Source of the DNA: Hippasteria phrygiana | Lineage: Eukaryota > Echinodermata > Asteroidea > Valvatida > Goniasteridae | Assembly: GCA_037893225.1 (NCBI GenBank) | Contig: JAZGUH010000228.1 | Span: forward strand, 124,001-188,000 | Length of the DNA stretch: 64,000 nt | Reading direction: 5' to 3' | In this document: positions 43,341 through 55,296 of the stretch, in pieces | How positions within the stretch are numbered: the first letter of the stretch is position 1 | How the letters are laid out: every line of letters starts with the position of its first letter | The notes under the pieces: model-generated | Seen by the model: the letters and a program-made list of their open reading frames with translations, nothing else | Told to the model about the DNA's origin: nothing | Databases searched by the model: none | Translations under genes and position numbers: made by a program

Positions 43341-43380
43341 GTTGGTGCATGGAGGAAGGAACCTTCCTCCATGGTTGGTG
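43341..43380. mobile_element. Tiny perfect palindrome insert with 7-bp duplication
   Basis: A 26-bp perfect palindrome CATGGAGGAAGGA + inverse (43348-43373) is flanked by GTTGGTG on both sides (43341-43347, 43374-43380). Confidence 0.8.
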
Positions 43381-44084
43381 CACGGTTTGATTTCACCGGA
43401 TATCCCGGGGGAATGGGCAAAACAAACACGTTCATGACGTTTTGACGATTTCTGTGACTGAGAGAACTCATCATCAGACGTGTCACTACGACGCCATCTT
43501 GTCACGCTACCGCTTTCTCACTTGCGGGCGCACTTCATAAGAAAGACGGTGATTAGTCGAGCGACAATGCATGGCATATTTGCATGTTATATTGACCAAT
43601 CGCGTCAATCGTCGAGCGTGGCAACGGTGTCAAATAAAACAGACCGTTTTATTGGTAGAGATGTATTTTCATTTGCCATTTCTTTGCTGTATAAATTCAC
43701 CAACCTTTTTACAAAATTACAAAGGAATGCCCCATCCACTGCCGTGGGAACTAATAAAAAATGTTTCTATAAATACTAGGGTTAATTTTAAGGCCAGTTT
43801 CAGGTAGTGCCAAGAAGGGGGCTACAAGGTGAGCGTTCCGGACGTCATGCCCCATAGTCTATAAGTCCTGATTTTGTTGTGAAGTTAGCCCGTTATAAAG
43901 AAATTTCATACATTCCAGAAATTACTAAAATCCAGAAGTACCTTACAAATCACGTCAGCTTCCAACTATAATCTTACAGAATTACGTCACATCTAAAAAT
44001 AATCTTTTACACAGCTTCTAAATACAATTACAGTGTTTTCTAGCGTATACGAGATTTCTACACAGAACCTTCTCGCACATGTAT

Positions 44085-44290
44085 AAGGCTTGGCGTAAAC
44101 TACTTTGACCATTTATTCACAAGTTAGGGTCAGCCGAGGTCGCATGCGTATGCAAATAGGTGACGCGTGGCCTCGCCCACGTTTGTGACGGGTATACATA
44201 ATACTAAATGAGGGGCGTATATACATTCCGTGAGGGGAATTTCATAACACTGACAACATTTACTTGTGTACATAACAATATAGTCAGATT
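44085..44290 (+). repeat. Repeat J, uninterrupted copy
   Basis: CTTGGCGTAAACTACTTTGA through AATGTTGTCAGTGTTATG in inverse matches 50618-51288, which carries a 472-bp insert. This copy shows the empty site (CATAATACTAAATG near 44197-44210). Confidence 0.65.
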
Positions 44291-44299
44291 CGCCAGATC

Positions 44300-45111
44300 T
44301 GGTAACCTCGAATGGTTTCCTATAAATGATGAGATTTGTCATGATGGTTTCCTGATTTCAGGATTTTGTCAGGATCTTTACTGTTCAGAATTTGTAAAGA
44401 ATCTCTTGAATTCCTGAAGGTGTTTGTAGATAGGCCTAGACCAATGCACACAGCCCCTTAAGGGGTGCCTTTAGGGTTGACCCCAAACACTGCAGATTTT
44501 GTGGATTTAAAATTGTCGGCCAATTTCACCCCTGCATAACAGAAGGAACTGAACCCCTCGTTAAACGAACGAAGTGCAACAATAATTTCTCTTAAAATAA
44601 CCCATGCGTTTTGTAAATGTAATAGCTGTTTGCATAGCTCCAAACGAACTATGCAGTATATGGCAGTCAGATGACTATAGCTCTCCACGAAAAAGAATAT
44701 TTTTGCACACAACGATATCGAGACACCATTGCTACTGATGTCTTGGCTCATCATCAATACGAAAAAATTGCATTTACATAAAAGAAAATACTCTCTAAAA
44801 AGGAACTGGACATTCGATCGTATATGAATATGATATTGCATATTGTGCCCTTACAAAAACAAGCAGCTGTCGTTACTATCATGCTAATAGTTTAAAGTAG
44901 GGTCCATATCAAGGCATATATCTCCAACTGACGTCAATACAATCAGAGCACCACCGTCTTATCGACTGAAGCTAAGCTGATGACTGTTTCTGCCGCCTCG
45001 GGCAAGGTACATGCTCTCTTGTCTCCCGGTCACTACACGCACGAGATGCATGGTCGTCGAAGACCAGTTCACCCACGCACTCTGCGTGCCCCCCCCCCCC
45101 CTCATTATGTT
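44300..45111. other. No gene recognised
   Basis: A 127-codon open frame on the minus strand at 44458-44841 shows no family motif. A C11 tract lies at 45091. Confidence 0.35.
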
Positions 45112-45358
45112 AATAGGGACCATTAGATTTGATACGCGTACGGGATACGTCTGCGGCTCGAAAAAAATCGCTTATTAAATCACCATTTTCTGTGATAATT
45201 GTATCAGTTTTTCATTATACATTTCAACATTTTTATATGAGATGTAAATTGCCGATAGTGTACCATATGAAATAACAACGCAAAATGGTGATTGAACAGG
45301 CGACTTTTTCGAGCCGCATACGTATCCCGTACGCGTATCAAATCTAATGGTCCCTATT
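45112..45358. mobile_element. 247-bp foldback with ~58-bp near-identical arms
   Basis: AATAGGGACCATTAGATTTG, ATACGCGTACGGGATACG and GCGGCTCGAAAAA recur inverted at 45300-45358 with few mismatches. CACCATTTTCTG/AAAATGGTG pair inside. Target duplication is unclear. Confidence 0.75.
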
Positions 45359-45517
45359 GTCTCTAGTCCCCCCCCCCCCGCTTTTCGAATTTGGCTTGCT
45401 GGGATTTTGGTCACCCCATCTCCCCTATCCCCCATCCCCCCACTCGCCACCCCCATTCCCCCACTCACCCACACAGATTTACCACTGCTTCACATAAAAT
45501 TCGCAACATTTCTCTGT

Positions 45518-45540
45518 ATTATTATTATTATTATTATTTA
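45518..45540. repeat. (ATT)n microsatellite
   Basis: Seven to eight ATT units directly before the LINE fragment. Confidence 0.9.
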
Positions 45541-46335
45541 TTCGGCCAAATTTCAATGAACAATGAACAGAATGTGCGAGGTATACAAATGTGTTAATGG
45601 ATTGAATCCGAAATATCTTTCGTCTCGTTTCAAGGCACCCTCACATGAAATCGGCACCCGGTCACTATCCAATGGCTCACTATGTATCTCCTTTCCTCCC
45701 AAGTCTAACATAGGTAAATGCACTTTCCAATATATGGGGGCCTTGGGATGGAACAAATTAACAACTTCACAAAGACAGGCCGAGACACTTTTTAAGTTCA
45801 AATCGTTTTTAGCTCAGCATTGAATACATGTTGTTTTATTTTATTCTGATCATTTTTTTTTTTTTTTAATACCTGTCTCTTTTAATTTGCTCTCTTTTAA
45901 TATTTAATCTTTTAATACATACTATATGTGTATGTTGCCAATCCAGTGCTGGTTCCCTTTCGGTTAGTTTGTATGGTCTACTGTCTGTGTATTTCATGTG
46001 ATTGTTGCATTTATAATTTGGTTTTATGCTGGTAAATTTGTGTTTAACTTGTGTTTTTATCTATAAGTATATTAATTGTTTTATATAGCTTACTTGCTTT
46101 GTTCTTAGGTTTTATTAGTAATACGTCATTATATTTTTATTGTTATCGACATCTTTTACTTTTTAGAATATAATGTATGTGTGTGTACGGGTTTATTATT
46201 ATTATTATAATTAGTTTAAATCTATATTTGTGTTGTTTTGCATTTCTAGTTTTACCTATTTAACTGTGACAGGGCCCTTAAGAAAAGCAGTTTTATAACT
46301 GAGGAGGCTACCCTGTATAAATAAAACAGATAATA
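45541..46335 (+). mobile_element. LINE 3' fragment (CR1/L2-like)
   Basis: The open frame at 45563-45823 encodes CEVYKCVNGLNPKYLSSRF and later LSNGSLCISFPP, FQYMGALGWNKL, the usual C-terminal tail after the reverse transcriptase in CR1/L2-type elements. A T-rich 3' UTR follows, ending TGTATAAATAAAACAGATAA. All 5' domains are missing. Confidence 0.65.
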
Positions 46336-47150
46336 AAAAACAAAACAAAAAACAACTTAATACAAGAAAACGAGAAAAATACAAAATTAAGAAAAAAATA
46401 CATGAGGGGGAGGAGAGAGTGGTATGGGAACGGGTGGGACTGGTATAGGTGGGGGATGGTTAGGGAGGAGATTGGTTGTATGGGGGGGGGGGGGGGGTAG
46501 GGAGAGGAGAGATTGGTGGGAGGGGGATATACAAAAACAATCAATTTAAAGCCGGCCAGGATAGACTGAAACACTGTGGCCCGAAAGCCTGTCTATCCAA
46601 GCTTTAAAAGGATACAATAAAGACACTTGAGATAAAAAAATATATATATATATATATATCTAAATATATAAAAGGAAAACTATGTAATAAATAAAGATAT
46701 GAATAATCAAATATATAAATAGTTAAAGTGAAATAATAAAATAACATAAAACATAAAATAAAAAGAAGATAATTAAAAGAAGAAATGAATAAATACAAAA
46801 AAATCTTAAATTGAATTTACAATAAATCAAAGAAAATAGAACACCTACGTATTAGTTGTAAGTAACCTCAATCATGCAAAATCTCAAATCATTGCGAATA
46901 TATATTTATTCTTACATTTCGTACTGCCTGATGTTTTGACCCCAAAAAGAGGACGAGAGACTTACGAGAAATCCCTGCATTCTAAAAACAGATTGGTAAA
47001 ATAACCAGCTGTGGTTGATGCATGTGTCAAACCCGCAATTTGATTGGTTTAATTGTGTCGTACTCTATGGTTTGACACATATCGACCATGCATTGTATTT
47101 AAAGACCGGCGAAAATCGAGTTGCAGATTACCACTTCATGTTACTTGGCT
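46336..47150. other. A-rich stretch with G-rich tract and (TA)n
   Basis: A G15 tract at 46483, a TGTCTATCCAAGCTTT..AATAAAG segment like a LINE 3' UTR near 46590, and (TA)n at 46641-46659. There is no gene. Confidence 0.4.
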
Positions 47151-48399
47151 TATGCCTCACCTAAACTAACAATTAAAGTAGTTTTCCAAAGTTCATACAT
47201 GGGTTTGGCGATTTTAGAGAAGTTTCTTATTCAGAACCTATTTCCGCGCTCGAAAGCAGAAATATGAAGCCCAGAAAAGCTCGAGGTCAAACAACAGCGT
47301 GTTAATTTACAATGCAACCGTTTAATGATGGTTAATTTTAAATACACATGTACATACCAATGTGTTCGTCATTATATTTAATCACATTAACTCATGTTTC
47401 AAACACAGAATCAACATCCCAAAACGCAGAAAACGAATGTCATGCACCTTTCGCATGTGTCCACTGAGTCAATGGGCCGTAAGAATGATTAACCACGTAA
47501 TCCAAGATGGCAGCAACCAGTTCCCACACAAATCGTTGACTTAGGCCTATTCCGAAATAAGAAGCTGTGTTTGCATCAGTAAAGGCTCGATTTCTTTCTA
47601 ACATGATATCAGTGAAGTTAAAAGAATGTCCTAATTTATCCCTTTGAAAGTTGCCAGTTTATTTGCAAAGGAAATGGTTGACAATTGGCCTCGAAATGAG
47701 GAACAATCAGCGACAATTATCTCGAAGTTTGGACAAGGCACAAGCTGTGCGGCCACGGCGCTGCAATTATAGGGGCTCGTTTGGCCGGCCTCGCCCCCGC
47801 AGCGCAGCTGGCTGTTCGCTAATCGCTACAGCCACACACAAAATCCAGTCACTTTGTTGGTTGTGCGTATAAGTTTCACTTTGCCTTTTTTTGGTCAAAC
47901 ATGGCGTCTGCTGCCGAAGCCAATTTGCCGCGCATTATTTTGGTTACATTTAAAATACGAAAACGTTTGTTGAAATCTGAATAAGAAAAGAAATTGTATA
48001 CGTTTCATTTATTGTGTTCTTGGACTGCTCATTAACTGCGAATCCCGATTATCTGAAATCGTTTTTGTCCTACAACTGAAATATCCACTAATTGTTGTTC
48101 AACAATCCATTGCCACACCAATGACCATTGGATAAATTATGGTAACCTTCTTCCCATTATTGCCAATAATTGGGCACTCATGGCTTTCTTGACCTGATAA
48201 TTTATAAATTGTCAGTATCAACTGTACTTAGTATATACGTCGCTTTACGAAAAGTATAAAAACATCTGTTTTTCCGCGGAGGGGAATTTTTAGTCTAATG
48301 TTAGTGCCCGTTCGACCAGCTCCAATTTCAAACTTGTATATAGTACTTCATTTCCGGTTTTATTATTAAAAAATAACCACCAAAGAAAAAGTCCAAGGA
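47151..48399. other. No gene recognised
   Basis: Mixed sequence with a CpG-rich patch (47740-47830). No splice-flanked exon or protein motif was found. Confidence 0.3.
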
Positions 48400-49612
48400 C
48401 TAAAAATATTTGGTTTACAATAAAAGTTAAACATTTACAGTGGTTGCAAAACATTATATTAATAGTAAAATTTGAACAAGATTAACAATAACAGTGACTA
48501 AGATTACAAATACAAAATTAAAATAGTGAAAATATAATAACAAAAAAAATTAATTATATAAAATTTAAATAATTATATGAATATAATATACTCGAAAAGA
48601 CAAAAGAAGCACCTAAAAACCACAACTACTGAGAATTAATTAATCTAATCATAGAGGGGACAGGAGAATTTTTATATCTCTGAGTATTGATATGAGGCAT
48701 GGTAAGATGGTTGGAGTTCCTAAGATTTCGTTTAGTGGAAGAATGTCTTGAATTAGGAAGCATATGACGGTGTTTCTCAGAAACCAGCAAGTTTTTGGCA
48801 AATTGAGTGGCAAGGTCAACACGTCTGTCTGAAAGCGATTGGATGTTAAAAAAATTAAGAATATCATTATATGACAAAACATTTGGGTACAGAATTATGC
48901 GAAATGCACGTTTCTGGACTCTTTCAATACTTTGAGCTTGATTTAAAGTAAGACCCGAAGACCAAACTACTGCACCGTATTCAACTGGACGAATGTAAAT
49001 ATTATAGATTAAAATGAGATCGTCAATTTTAACACCATTTTTCTTAAGTTTACTAAGAATGTAAAGTCTACGCGAGGCATTGGTGATGAGTTGCTGAACC
49101 TGCTGGGTCCCACTTAAGGTTATCTTGGATGGTCACTCCAAGAAGTTTAATGGACGAAATGACCTGAAGTTGGACATCATTAATTTTAAGATGCAGGGGA
49201 GGAGGTGAGTTACGTAGGAATGAGATCTGCATGGCCTTACATTTTGCTGGGTTTAGTTTCATATCATTTTTAGAGCACCAATTCAGAAGTGAGTTAATAT
49301 GTGATTGCATACTTGATGATTGCTGCTTGGTTATGATCTCAACAAAGCTTAGGTCATCAACATATTTCCAACGATTTGCTAGTGTTTGGGCAGCATCATT
49401 TACCATGGCAAGGAAAATGATGGGTCCTAGTTTTGTGCCCTGCGGGACACCACAAGTAAGATTGAGCGAAGTTGAAGTGAAGCCCCGAAAACGAACAGTT
49501 TGGGAGCGATGTGATAAAAAGCTACATATTGTTGGGAGGAGAGATCGGTCAACACCTAGTTGAATAAGTTTTTCAACTGCAATTGTGTGATTGATGTGGT
49601 AGAACATACCTC
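48400..49612 (-). pseudogene. LINE reverse transcriptase remnant, 5' truncated
   Basis: The minus-strand frame 49068-49607 encodes FYHINHTI, GVPQGTKLGPI and the catalytic KYVDDLSF box, then LNPAKCKAMQISF. One extra base near 49103 shifts the frame, after which NASRRLYILSKLKKNG, RPVEYGAVVWSSGL and IERVQKRAFRIIL continue to a stop at 48626. This order (fingers end, palm, thumb, C-terminal tail) is that of a non-LTR retrotransposon. It differs in motif wording from the other LINEs here, so a separate clade is likely. It is cut at 49612, with the N-terminal half lost. Confidence 0.8.
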
Positions 49613-49689
49613 TATCACATATGTATTCTCCTTTTCTGTTCTCACCTTAATTTGTCGTGCATTCCTTTTATCTTAAAGTTTTCCGCTTA

Positions 49690-50016
49690 TACATTGTAGT
49701 TTCCTTCTCCAATTTGAAAGCTCGAAGTGCGAAAATGATTGCCCATAGACGAAAACGAAAGTAAAATTCGGTAGGGAATTCTCCTTCGAGTCACCCGGCG
49801 CCAAATTGAATGACGGGTTCGCATCGTCTAATTGAATGAAACAATTTCTAAATTGAATGCGTGAAAGTACACAATTCAGTGTCTGCAAACGAAATTGAAG
49901 TCTCAAAGTTTGAAAATGAAGCATGGGAGCAACGAGCTGAGAAAAATCGCTCGGACACGAATGCACGTTAATGAATTTGACTGCTGTTTTGACGAATTCG
50001 GCCGGGAAAACCTATA
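49690..50016. mobile_element. Family A motif-array MITE, right half only
   Basis: AATTGAATG-type units and the right end GGCCGGGAAAACCTATA. The left end is missing beside the truncated LINE. Confidence 0.6.
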
Positions 50017-50333
50017 TTATCATAAACCAAAAAAAAACGTTAAGCGAGTAAGCACACGAACAAAGTAAACAAAAATAAGTTGCTTTATAAAAGTAACAGT
50101 TTATTTCCAGTTGTTTGTACTTTTTAAATCCTCATTTTGCGAAATTTACTACCTGTTTACGAAAATGCAAATGAAAATCTCATAGTCATCTCAAAATCTC
50201 AAAAATCGCATAGCCATCCATTACCAGTCGTCCAGTCTCTGGAAAAAGAGAGAAAAATATAATTTAGAAGGTTTAGATATTAAAAAGACAGTATATGAAA
50301 ACTTATTAAATATTAAATCATCCACAGAGAAGG

Positions 50334-50445
50334 GAGTACGAGTTAACCTGGGTACGAGTTGACTTGGGTACGAGTTGACTTGGGTACGAGTTGACTCGGG
50401 TACGAGATGACTCGGGTACGAGATGACTCGGGTACGAGTTGACTC
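50334..50445. repeat. 16-bp minisatellite, seven units
   Basis: GGGTACGAGTTGACTT units in tandem with one to two changes each. Confidence 0.9.
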
Positions 50446-50617
50446 AAAATCAAATTAATAACACATCCGACCATGTTGAACAGCGCCCTCTAATAGGTAT
50501 GATTGCTGGGGATTAGGAATTTGTAAGTAGTCTTCTTTTTATGAAAATTACACCGAAGGTTCTTGCATTTCCACGCCGTCCCCATGCATACAAATAAATG
50601 GAAAAAAAAGAAAGACA

Positions 50618-51288
50618 TTGGGATACTGTTATGTACACAAAGTAAATGTTGTCAGTGTTATGAAATTCCCCTCACGGCACGCCCCTCATTTAGTATTAGA
50701 GAGGTTTAGCAACACGTTTTACGTGAACGCGAACGCGAAAATTGTGTGTTCTTTTGCTGACGTCATCAATTCCAGCGTATTGTTACTCACGTACGTGACT
50801 TTCACACGGACGTCAAATACGTGAAAATTGTGAGTTCACGTTGGGTCATAACGTATTTTAAAAACATTTGTAGACATTGCAATCAATATTTGTCTCATGA
50901 GAATTAGAGCTCATTGAATATACAACACTGAAGATGCATTTTTGGGTCAAACTAAGTCCAGTTCGATGTATTTCTGAAGTTAAAAAATTCCCTTACTTAT
51001 AAAGCTTTCGTGTTGGAAAACACCGTGGTTGTGCATGATACCCGTCGTTACGTGCAGCTAAACGTTTCATTGCGCGTCCGAACGCCCGCGTTATTCAGTT
51101 TAACCGCTGCTCCAAAAATGTCGGGCGCGCTCGCGTTGACGTTCGTGTAATACGTGCTGCTAAACCTCTCTATTATGTACAACCGTCACAAACGTGGGCA
51201 AGGCCACGCGTCACTTATTTGCATACGTGTGCGACCTCGGCTGACCCTAACTTGTGAATGAATGGGTCGAAGTTGTTTACGCCAAGCT
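50618..51288 (-). repeat. Repeat J, copy carrying an insert
   Basis: 50618-50698 and 51171-51288 are the two halves of the inverse of 44085-44290. The gap is the element at 50699-51170. Confidence 0.65.
50699..51170. mobile_element. 472-bp element N, TATTA duplication, empty site known
   Basis: The ends GAGAGGTTTAGCA and inverse TGCTAAACCTCTC are flanked by TATTA at 50694-50698 and 51171-51175. GAACGCGAA/TACGTGA motifs are reiterated inside. The homologous locus near 44200 lacks it. Confidence 0.8.
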
Positions 51289-51293
51289 ATACC

Positions 51294-51566
51294 CAGCACA
51301 ATATGGGGCAGAGGGGTACCCCCCTTTTTGTTCCTATAGAGTACCGAAGTGATGACGTCAATTAATGCAATGTTTGGAACCCGAATACATTCTAAACTGC
51401 ATGTGTTTGGAACCAGTTGCCGCGGCAACTGACGTCAGACTTCGGTACTCTATACCCTATACACATCCCCCCTAGACATCTGAAAAGAATTCCTGAGATT
51501 CCGGGAACACAATGACCAACACAAAAGAGGGGGGGGGGGGGAGGTTCCCTCTGCCCCATATCGTGG
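51294..51566. mobile_element. Poly-G MITE family H, copy 3, carrying a nested palindrome
   Basis: The ends ATATGGGGCAGAGGGG and CCCTCTGCCCCATATCG are present. The poly-G tract is at 51530-51541. It is interrupted at 51339-51450. Confidence 0.75.
51339..51450. mobile_element. 112-bp palindromic insert flanked by TATA
   Basis: GAGTACCGAAGTGATGACGTC and its inverse-like end GACTTCGGTACTC lie between TATA on each side. Copies 2 and 4 of family H show the uninterrupted CCCT(A/G)TACCCTA site. Confidence 0.7.
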
Positions 51567-51577
51567 ATCATATGCGG

Positions 51578-52093
51578 AAAGAGACATATATTTGTGAACT
51601 GTCGTCGGTTCATTATTTGGGGTCTCATATCTCCCATATTTTCGCGACGGGAGCCAATTTGTGTCGTCCCCCGCTGTTTTCGTCTCTCTTCGGCTGTTTT
51701 GGAGGTGAATTCGCCCCGTGTTCCAGCTCGTCAAAGAACTGTATTCGCTTGCATTATTGGAGTCGTCCTTGTCCGTTGCTGAGTGCCCAAGCCGTCCAAG
51801 TCCTCGCCCAAGTCCTCGCTCATTGCAGAGCTGCCCAAGTCGTCTGAGCCATCGCCTATATAAGTCCTCGCCCGTAAGATCTTTTTAGTTATCTATTGTA
51901 TAAGATCTTTTCGAAATTCTACACTTGTTAAACCCTGTTGATTCGCGAATATTCTCATTATTAAATCACATTGTTTCTTTGTTCTTTATATCAGTGTGAT
52001 CTTGTTTGATTTCTTTGTTGCATCTGAGAAAATTCAGGTTTTTTTCTAGTAATTTATATTTGCGGATAGTCTGGAGATTTTCAGACCGTAACA
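51578..52093 (+). repeat. LTR-like repeat, copy 2
   Basis: The inverse of 40752-41290, with CCTATATAAGTCCTCGCC (TATA-like) and the edge TTTTCAGACCGTAACA. The left edge abuts family H copy 3 and is probably truncated. Confidence 0.4.
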
Positions 52094-52102
52094 ATACGTA
52101 TA

Positions 52103-52151
52103 GTCGAGTCATGGAGGAAGGAATACATTCCTTCATCTATGGTATAGTCGA
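52103..52151. mobile_element. Tiny palindromic insert, imperfect duplication
   Basis: A 32-bp palindrome starting CATGGAGGAAGGAA (52110-52141). Flanks share GTATAGTCGA (52098-52107 and 52142-52151), offset by two bases on the left. Confidence 0.5.
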
Positions 52152-52519
52152 CTAAACCCTTATTTTGATGTGCATGGTACAACCATGGTATAACCAGCTC
52201 TATTATTTTCCGAATCGGGTTGTTCTATTTGTGGTTCGTTCAGTGAAAGTGAGAGTAACACTGACGTTTGGCCGAAACCGGTTTACCGTAAAGAATGTTC
52301 TTGGAATTTTTTACAAACAGTAGTAGGAAGCTCCTGGTTTTCCACAAAATATGAAATCAATTTGCCTCAAAATTTAGGATTTAGTATGAATGAAACTGAC
52401 AAAGCATAGGAAGCGTTCGTACTTTGTGTAATTCAAGCCTTTGTGTGATTCAAGATCTTCATGAACCAATAAACCTGTGAAATGAGCTCCAGTAATTTTG
52501 TCCAGTAATTTTGTGCAAA

Positions 52520-54716
52520 TCTAAGTACACTAGATAAAAAAATATTCTCATCAGATTATTGCGTACTTCTAAAAAAGATTATTTTGTTCATCAATTTGAT
52601 AAGGAAAAGAATAATATACGTAATACATGGAAGGTAATTAACTCAATTTTGAACAACAAAATGTCTTCTCATACTGTAAGTAGCATTATGCATGAGGGGA
52701 AGCTAGTTAATAATCCCACCCGAATCGCTAATCATTTTAATGATTATTTCGTCAACATAGGTCCAGATCTTGCCAGAAAAATTCCTCTTAATCAGGATTC
52801 CTTTATTGATTTTCTTGGTCATCGAAATCCAAATACATTTTTCTTTACTCCTATCGATGAGAATGAGGTATCAGACATTATTAAAAATCTACATAACAAA
52901 AAAAGTGTTGGACACGACTCTATTAGCATTTCGGTTTTTAAGAATTCCATCTCTGCCATATGTAATCCACTTGCATACATTATCAATACTTCTTTTGTAA
53001 CAGGTATTGTGCCTAGTCAATTAAAATTGCTAAAGTTATACCAGTTTTTAAAAGTGGTGATTCTAACTGTGTTAATAATTATAGACCTATTTCTATATTG
53101 ACCTGTTTGTCTAAAATATTCGAAAAATGTGTGTATACTCGTATTGTTAATTTTTTAAACAAATTTAAAATTAAGACAAGTTCACAATATAGATTTCGTA
53201 GTAAACATTCAACTACTCATGCAATTCTTGATTTTATTGATAAAGTTTCTATTGCTAGGGATAACTATGAACACTCTGGGAATATTTCTTGACCTTTTAA
53301 AAGCCTTTGATACAATTGATCATGAGATATTATTGTATAAGCTTTCTCATTATGGCATTCGTGGAATTTCCCAAGAGTGGTTCAGAAGTTATCTTTCTGA
53401 TAGAAGTCAATATGTTTCTGTTGGGGCGTCTAATTCGACATTTAGAAATTTGGGTTGTGGTGTGCCTCAGGGGTCAATTCTAGGTCCGTTGTTTTTCTTG
53501 ATTTGTATTAATGACTTTACTAAATCGTCTGATGTGCTTTAGTTTATTATGTTTGCTGATGACTCTAATCTATTTATCTCCCATAGAAATATTATTACCC
53601 TGGTTAAAATAATTAATCATGAGCTTATCTTAGTTTCCAATTGGTTCAGGGTCAATAAACTTTCATTAAATCTTAATTAAAACCAATTATATGCTGTTCA
53701 GCAACTCTGCCAGTGAACTTCCAGGTGACGTCTTGATTAGCAATGTATGTAGTGAGAAAATGGATTGCCTGAAATTTCTTGGCTTAACTCTAGATTATCT
53801 TGGGGAAATCATATTGATTATTGATGTAAAATTATTAGTAGAAATATTGGTGTCATTAATAGAATCACAAATTTTGTTCCTCATAATTTTTGTATTTTCT
53901 CTGTATAATACTCTGGTGGTGTCGTATCTTAACTATGGAATACTTGCTTGGGGAAACTGTACATCCAGTAATAGTAATAGTAATAGGTTTCTCCGTATTC
54001 AGAAACGTGCTCTTCGGATAATTAATTTTACCGAATTTAATGCTCACACCGATCCCTTGTTTTCTAAACATAAGACCTTGAAAATTAAGGATATTTATTA
54101 TTACCAACTTGGTTGCCTCATGTATCAATCTATTTCCATAATGTTGCCTTCTTCTATTAATTCAATTTTCACTCGGAATTTTGAAGTTCATACTCGTTTT
54201 ACTCGGCAAGCTCTTCATTTTCATCCCCCGTTAACTCGTACCTCCTTTGCCCCAAAAAACTATTAGATATAATGAGGGACCTAAATTATGGAACTCTCTA
54301 AACGATTCTTAAAAAAAATGTACAAACCTTCCAATTTTTAAGCGTATCTATAAATCTATTTTGTTGAATGCTTATTGTTGATGTATGTAATTAGTTATTT
54401 TATTTTATTACATAATTTCCATGCTAGCATATGCTTTGTCCTTGTTCATATTGTTTAATGTACAATGTATTTTGTATTACTGTATGTAACGTTTTTCTTT
54501 GACCGTATTGTTTAAATTTTTGTAAAACAAGTGCCATATGTATATTTCATTTTGATCAAAGCACGTTTTATGTATGTATAAGGGTCCCATGTTTACAAGC
54601 TTTGCTTTTTTTGGGCCCCTCTACAGTCTTCACTCCTCTGTTAAACAGTATTGATATTCTGATATACATATATTATTTGTGAATACTGAGGAAATAGATG
54701 AACTGAACTGAACTGA
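52520..54716 (+). mobile_element. CR1/L2-like LINE, 5' truncated, (TGAAC)n tail
   Basis: It begins within the linker before the reverse transcriptase and runs to a 3' UTR ending in three TGAAC units (54699-54716). The 3' UTR box ACAAGCTTTGCTTTTTT resembles that of the LINE at 58314-63660, so the two belong to related families. Confidence 0.8.
52559..54266 (+). pseudogene. LINE reverse transcriptase with frameshifts and a stop
   Basis: Frame 1 (52559-53020) encodes KEKNNIRNTWKVINSILNN and NKKSVGHDSISISV. A shift near 53020 gives NNYRPISILTCLSKIFEKC (motif 2a region) and [16 protein letters not shown] second shift near 53270 gives [18 protein letters not shown] (catalytic D) and [18 protein letters not shown] stops the frame just before MFADDSNLF, so the catalytic FADD box is cut off. 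A third shift near 53680 leads to the thumb and tail (LFSKHKTLKIKDIYYYQLG). It is inactive. Confidence 0.85.
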
Positions 54717-55296
54717 AAATAGAGTGCACGCCTGGGCTCGGCTATCTTCCATGGTAATATTGAGTCACGGCTAAAACGCGCTGTCATCAAATGAAGGCAT
54801 ATATGACGCAGCAGGGCGTTGCCAGCTGGTACCCGACAATCGATGTACAAATTGAATGGACTACATGCTGGACACCGATTGGCACACCAGGGTCAGTATG
54901 GTTTGGCCCCATGCAACGGCTTGATGGTACCGCTGCTGTTACATATCGTACTTTACGTTTCGGAATAACCAGTCTTAGCCAAGTGTTTTCTTTGACGACC
55001 TTCTGTACCTCGTGTAAGTATCACATTTAATGTTCCTTGTGTGTATAGAGTATCATACTTTTGATTAAGAAGACTGTCAGGAAGATGATGAGATTGCAAC
55101 GATGCCAACACTGGCTGTGTTTAGTTTTGAAACGGCCTATATATTTGCCAACAGCCCCTTACCCCCATACAGTACCTGAAAGCGCGGACTCGGAATATTA
55201 TGCATGCATGTACATGTTGACGCCTACGGCAAAGGCGTAGAAAGGAGTGTTGCGCCAAACGTTAAGCGCTGTGATATTTGGAGTATTTCTGATATC
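54717..55296. other. No gene recognised
   Basis: A short open frame at 54791-55030 has no known motif. Nothing else. Confidence 0.3.

Larger units (their letters stand above)
41366..43862. mobile_element. 2.5-kb composite bounded by ATAGACTATGGGGCATG repeats
   Basis: The left edge ATAGACTATGGGGCATG and GGCCCCCATCTTGGCACTAC recur inverted at 43805-43862. Nested inside are family E copy 2, foldback 42658-43042 and the palindrome at 43348. No transposase is seen. Confidence 0.55.

Noticed and set aside
44458..44841. 127-codon minus-strand open frame
   Set aside because: No start context, splice sites or recognisable domain; composition is like the flanks.
50334..50445. CRISPR-like spaced repeat
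   Set aside because: The 16-bp units are directly adjacent with no spacers; it is a minisatellite in an animal genome.
52171..52190. CATGGTACAACCATG as a seventh tiny insert
   Set aside because: The core lacks CCTCC/GGAGG and the flanks show no 7-bp direct repeat.
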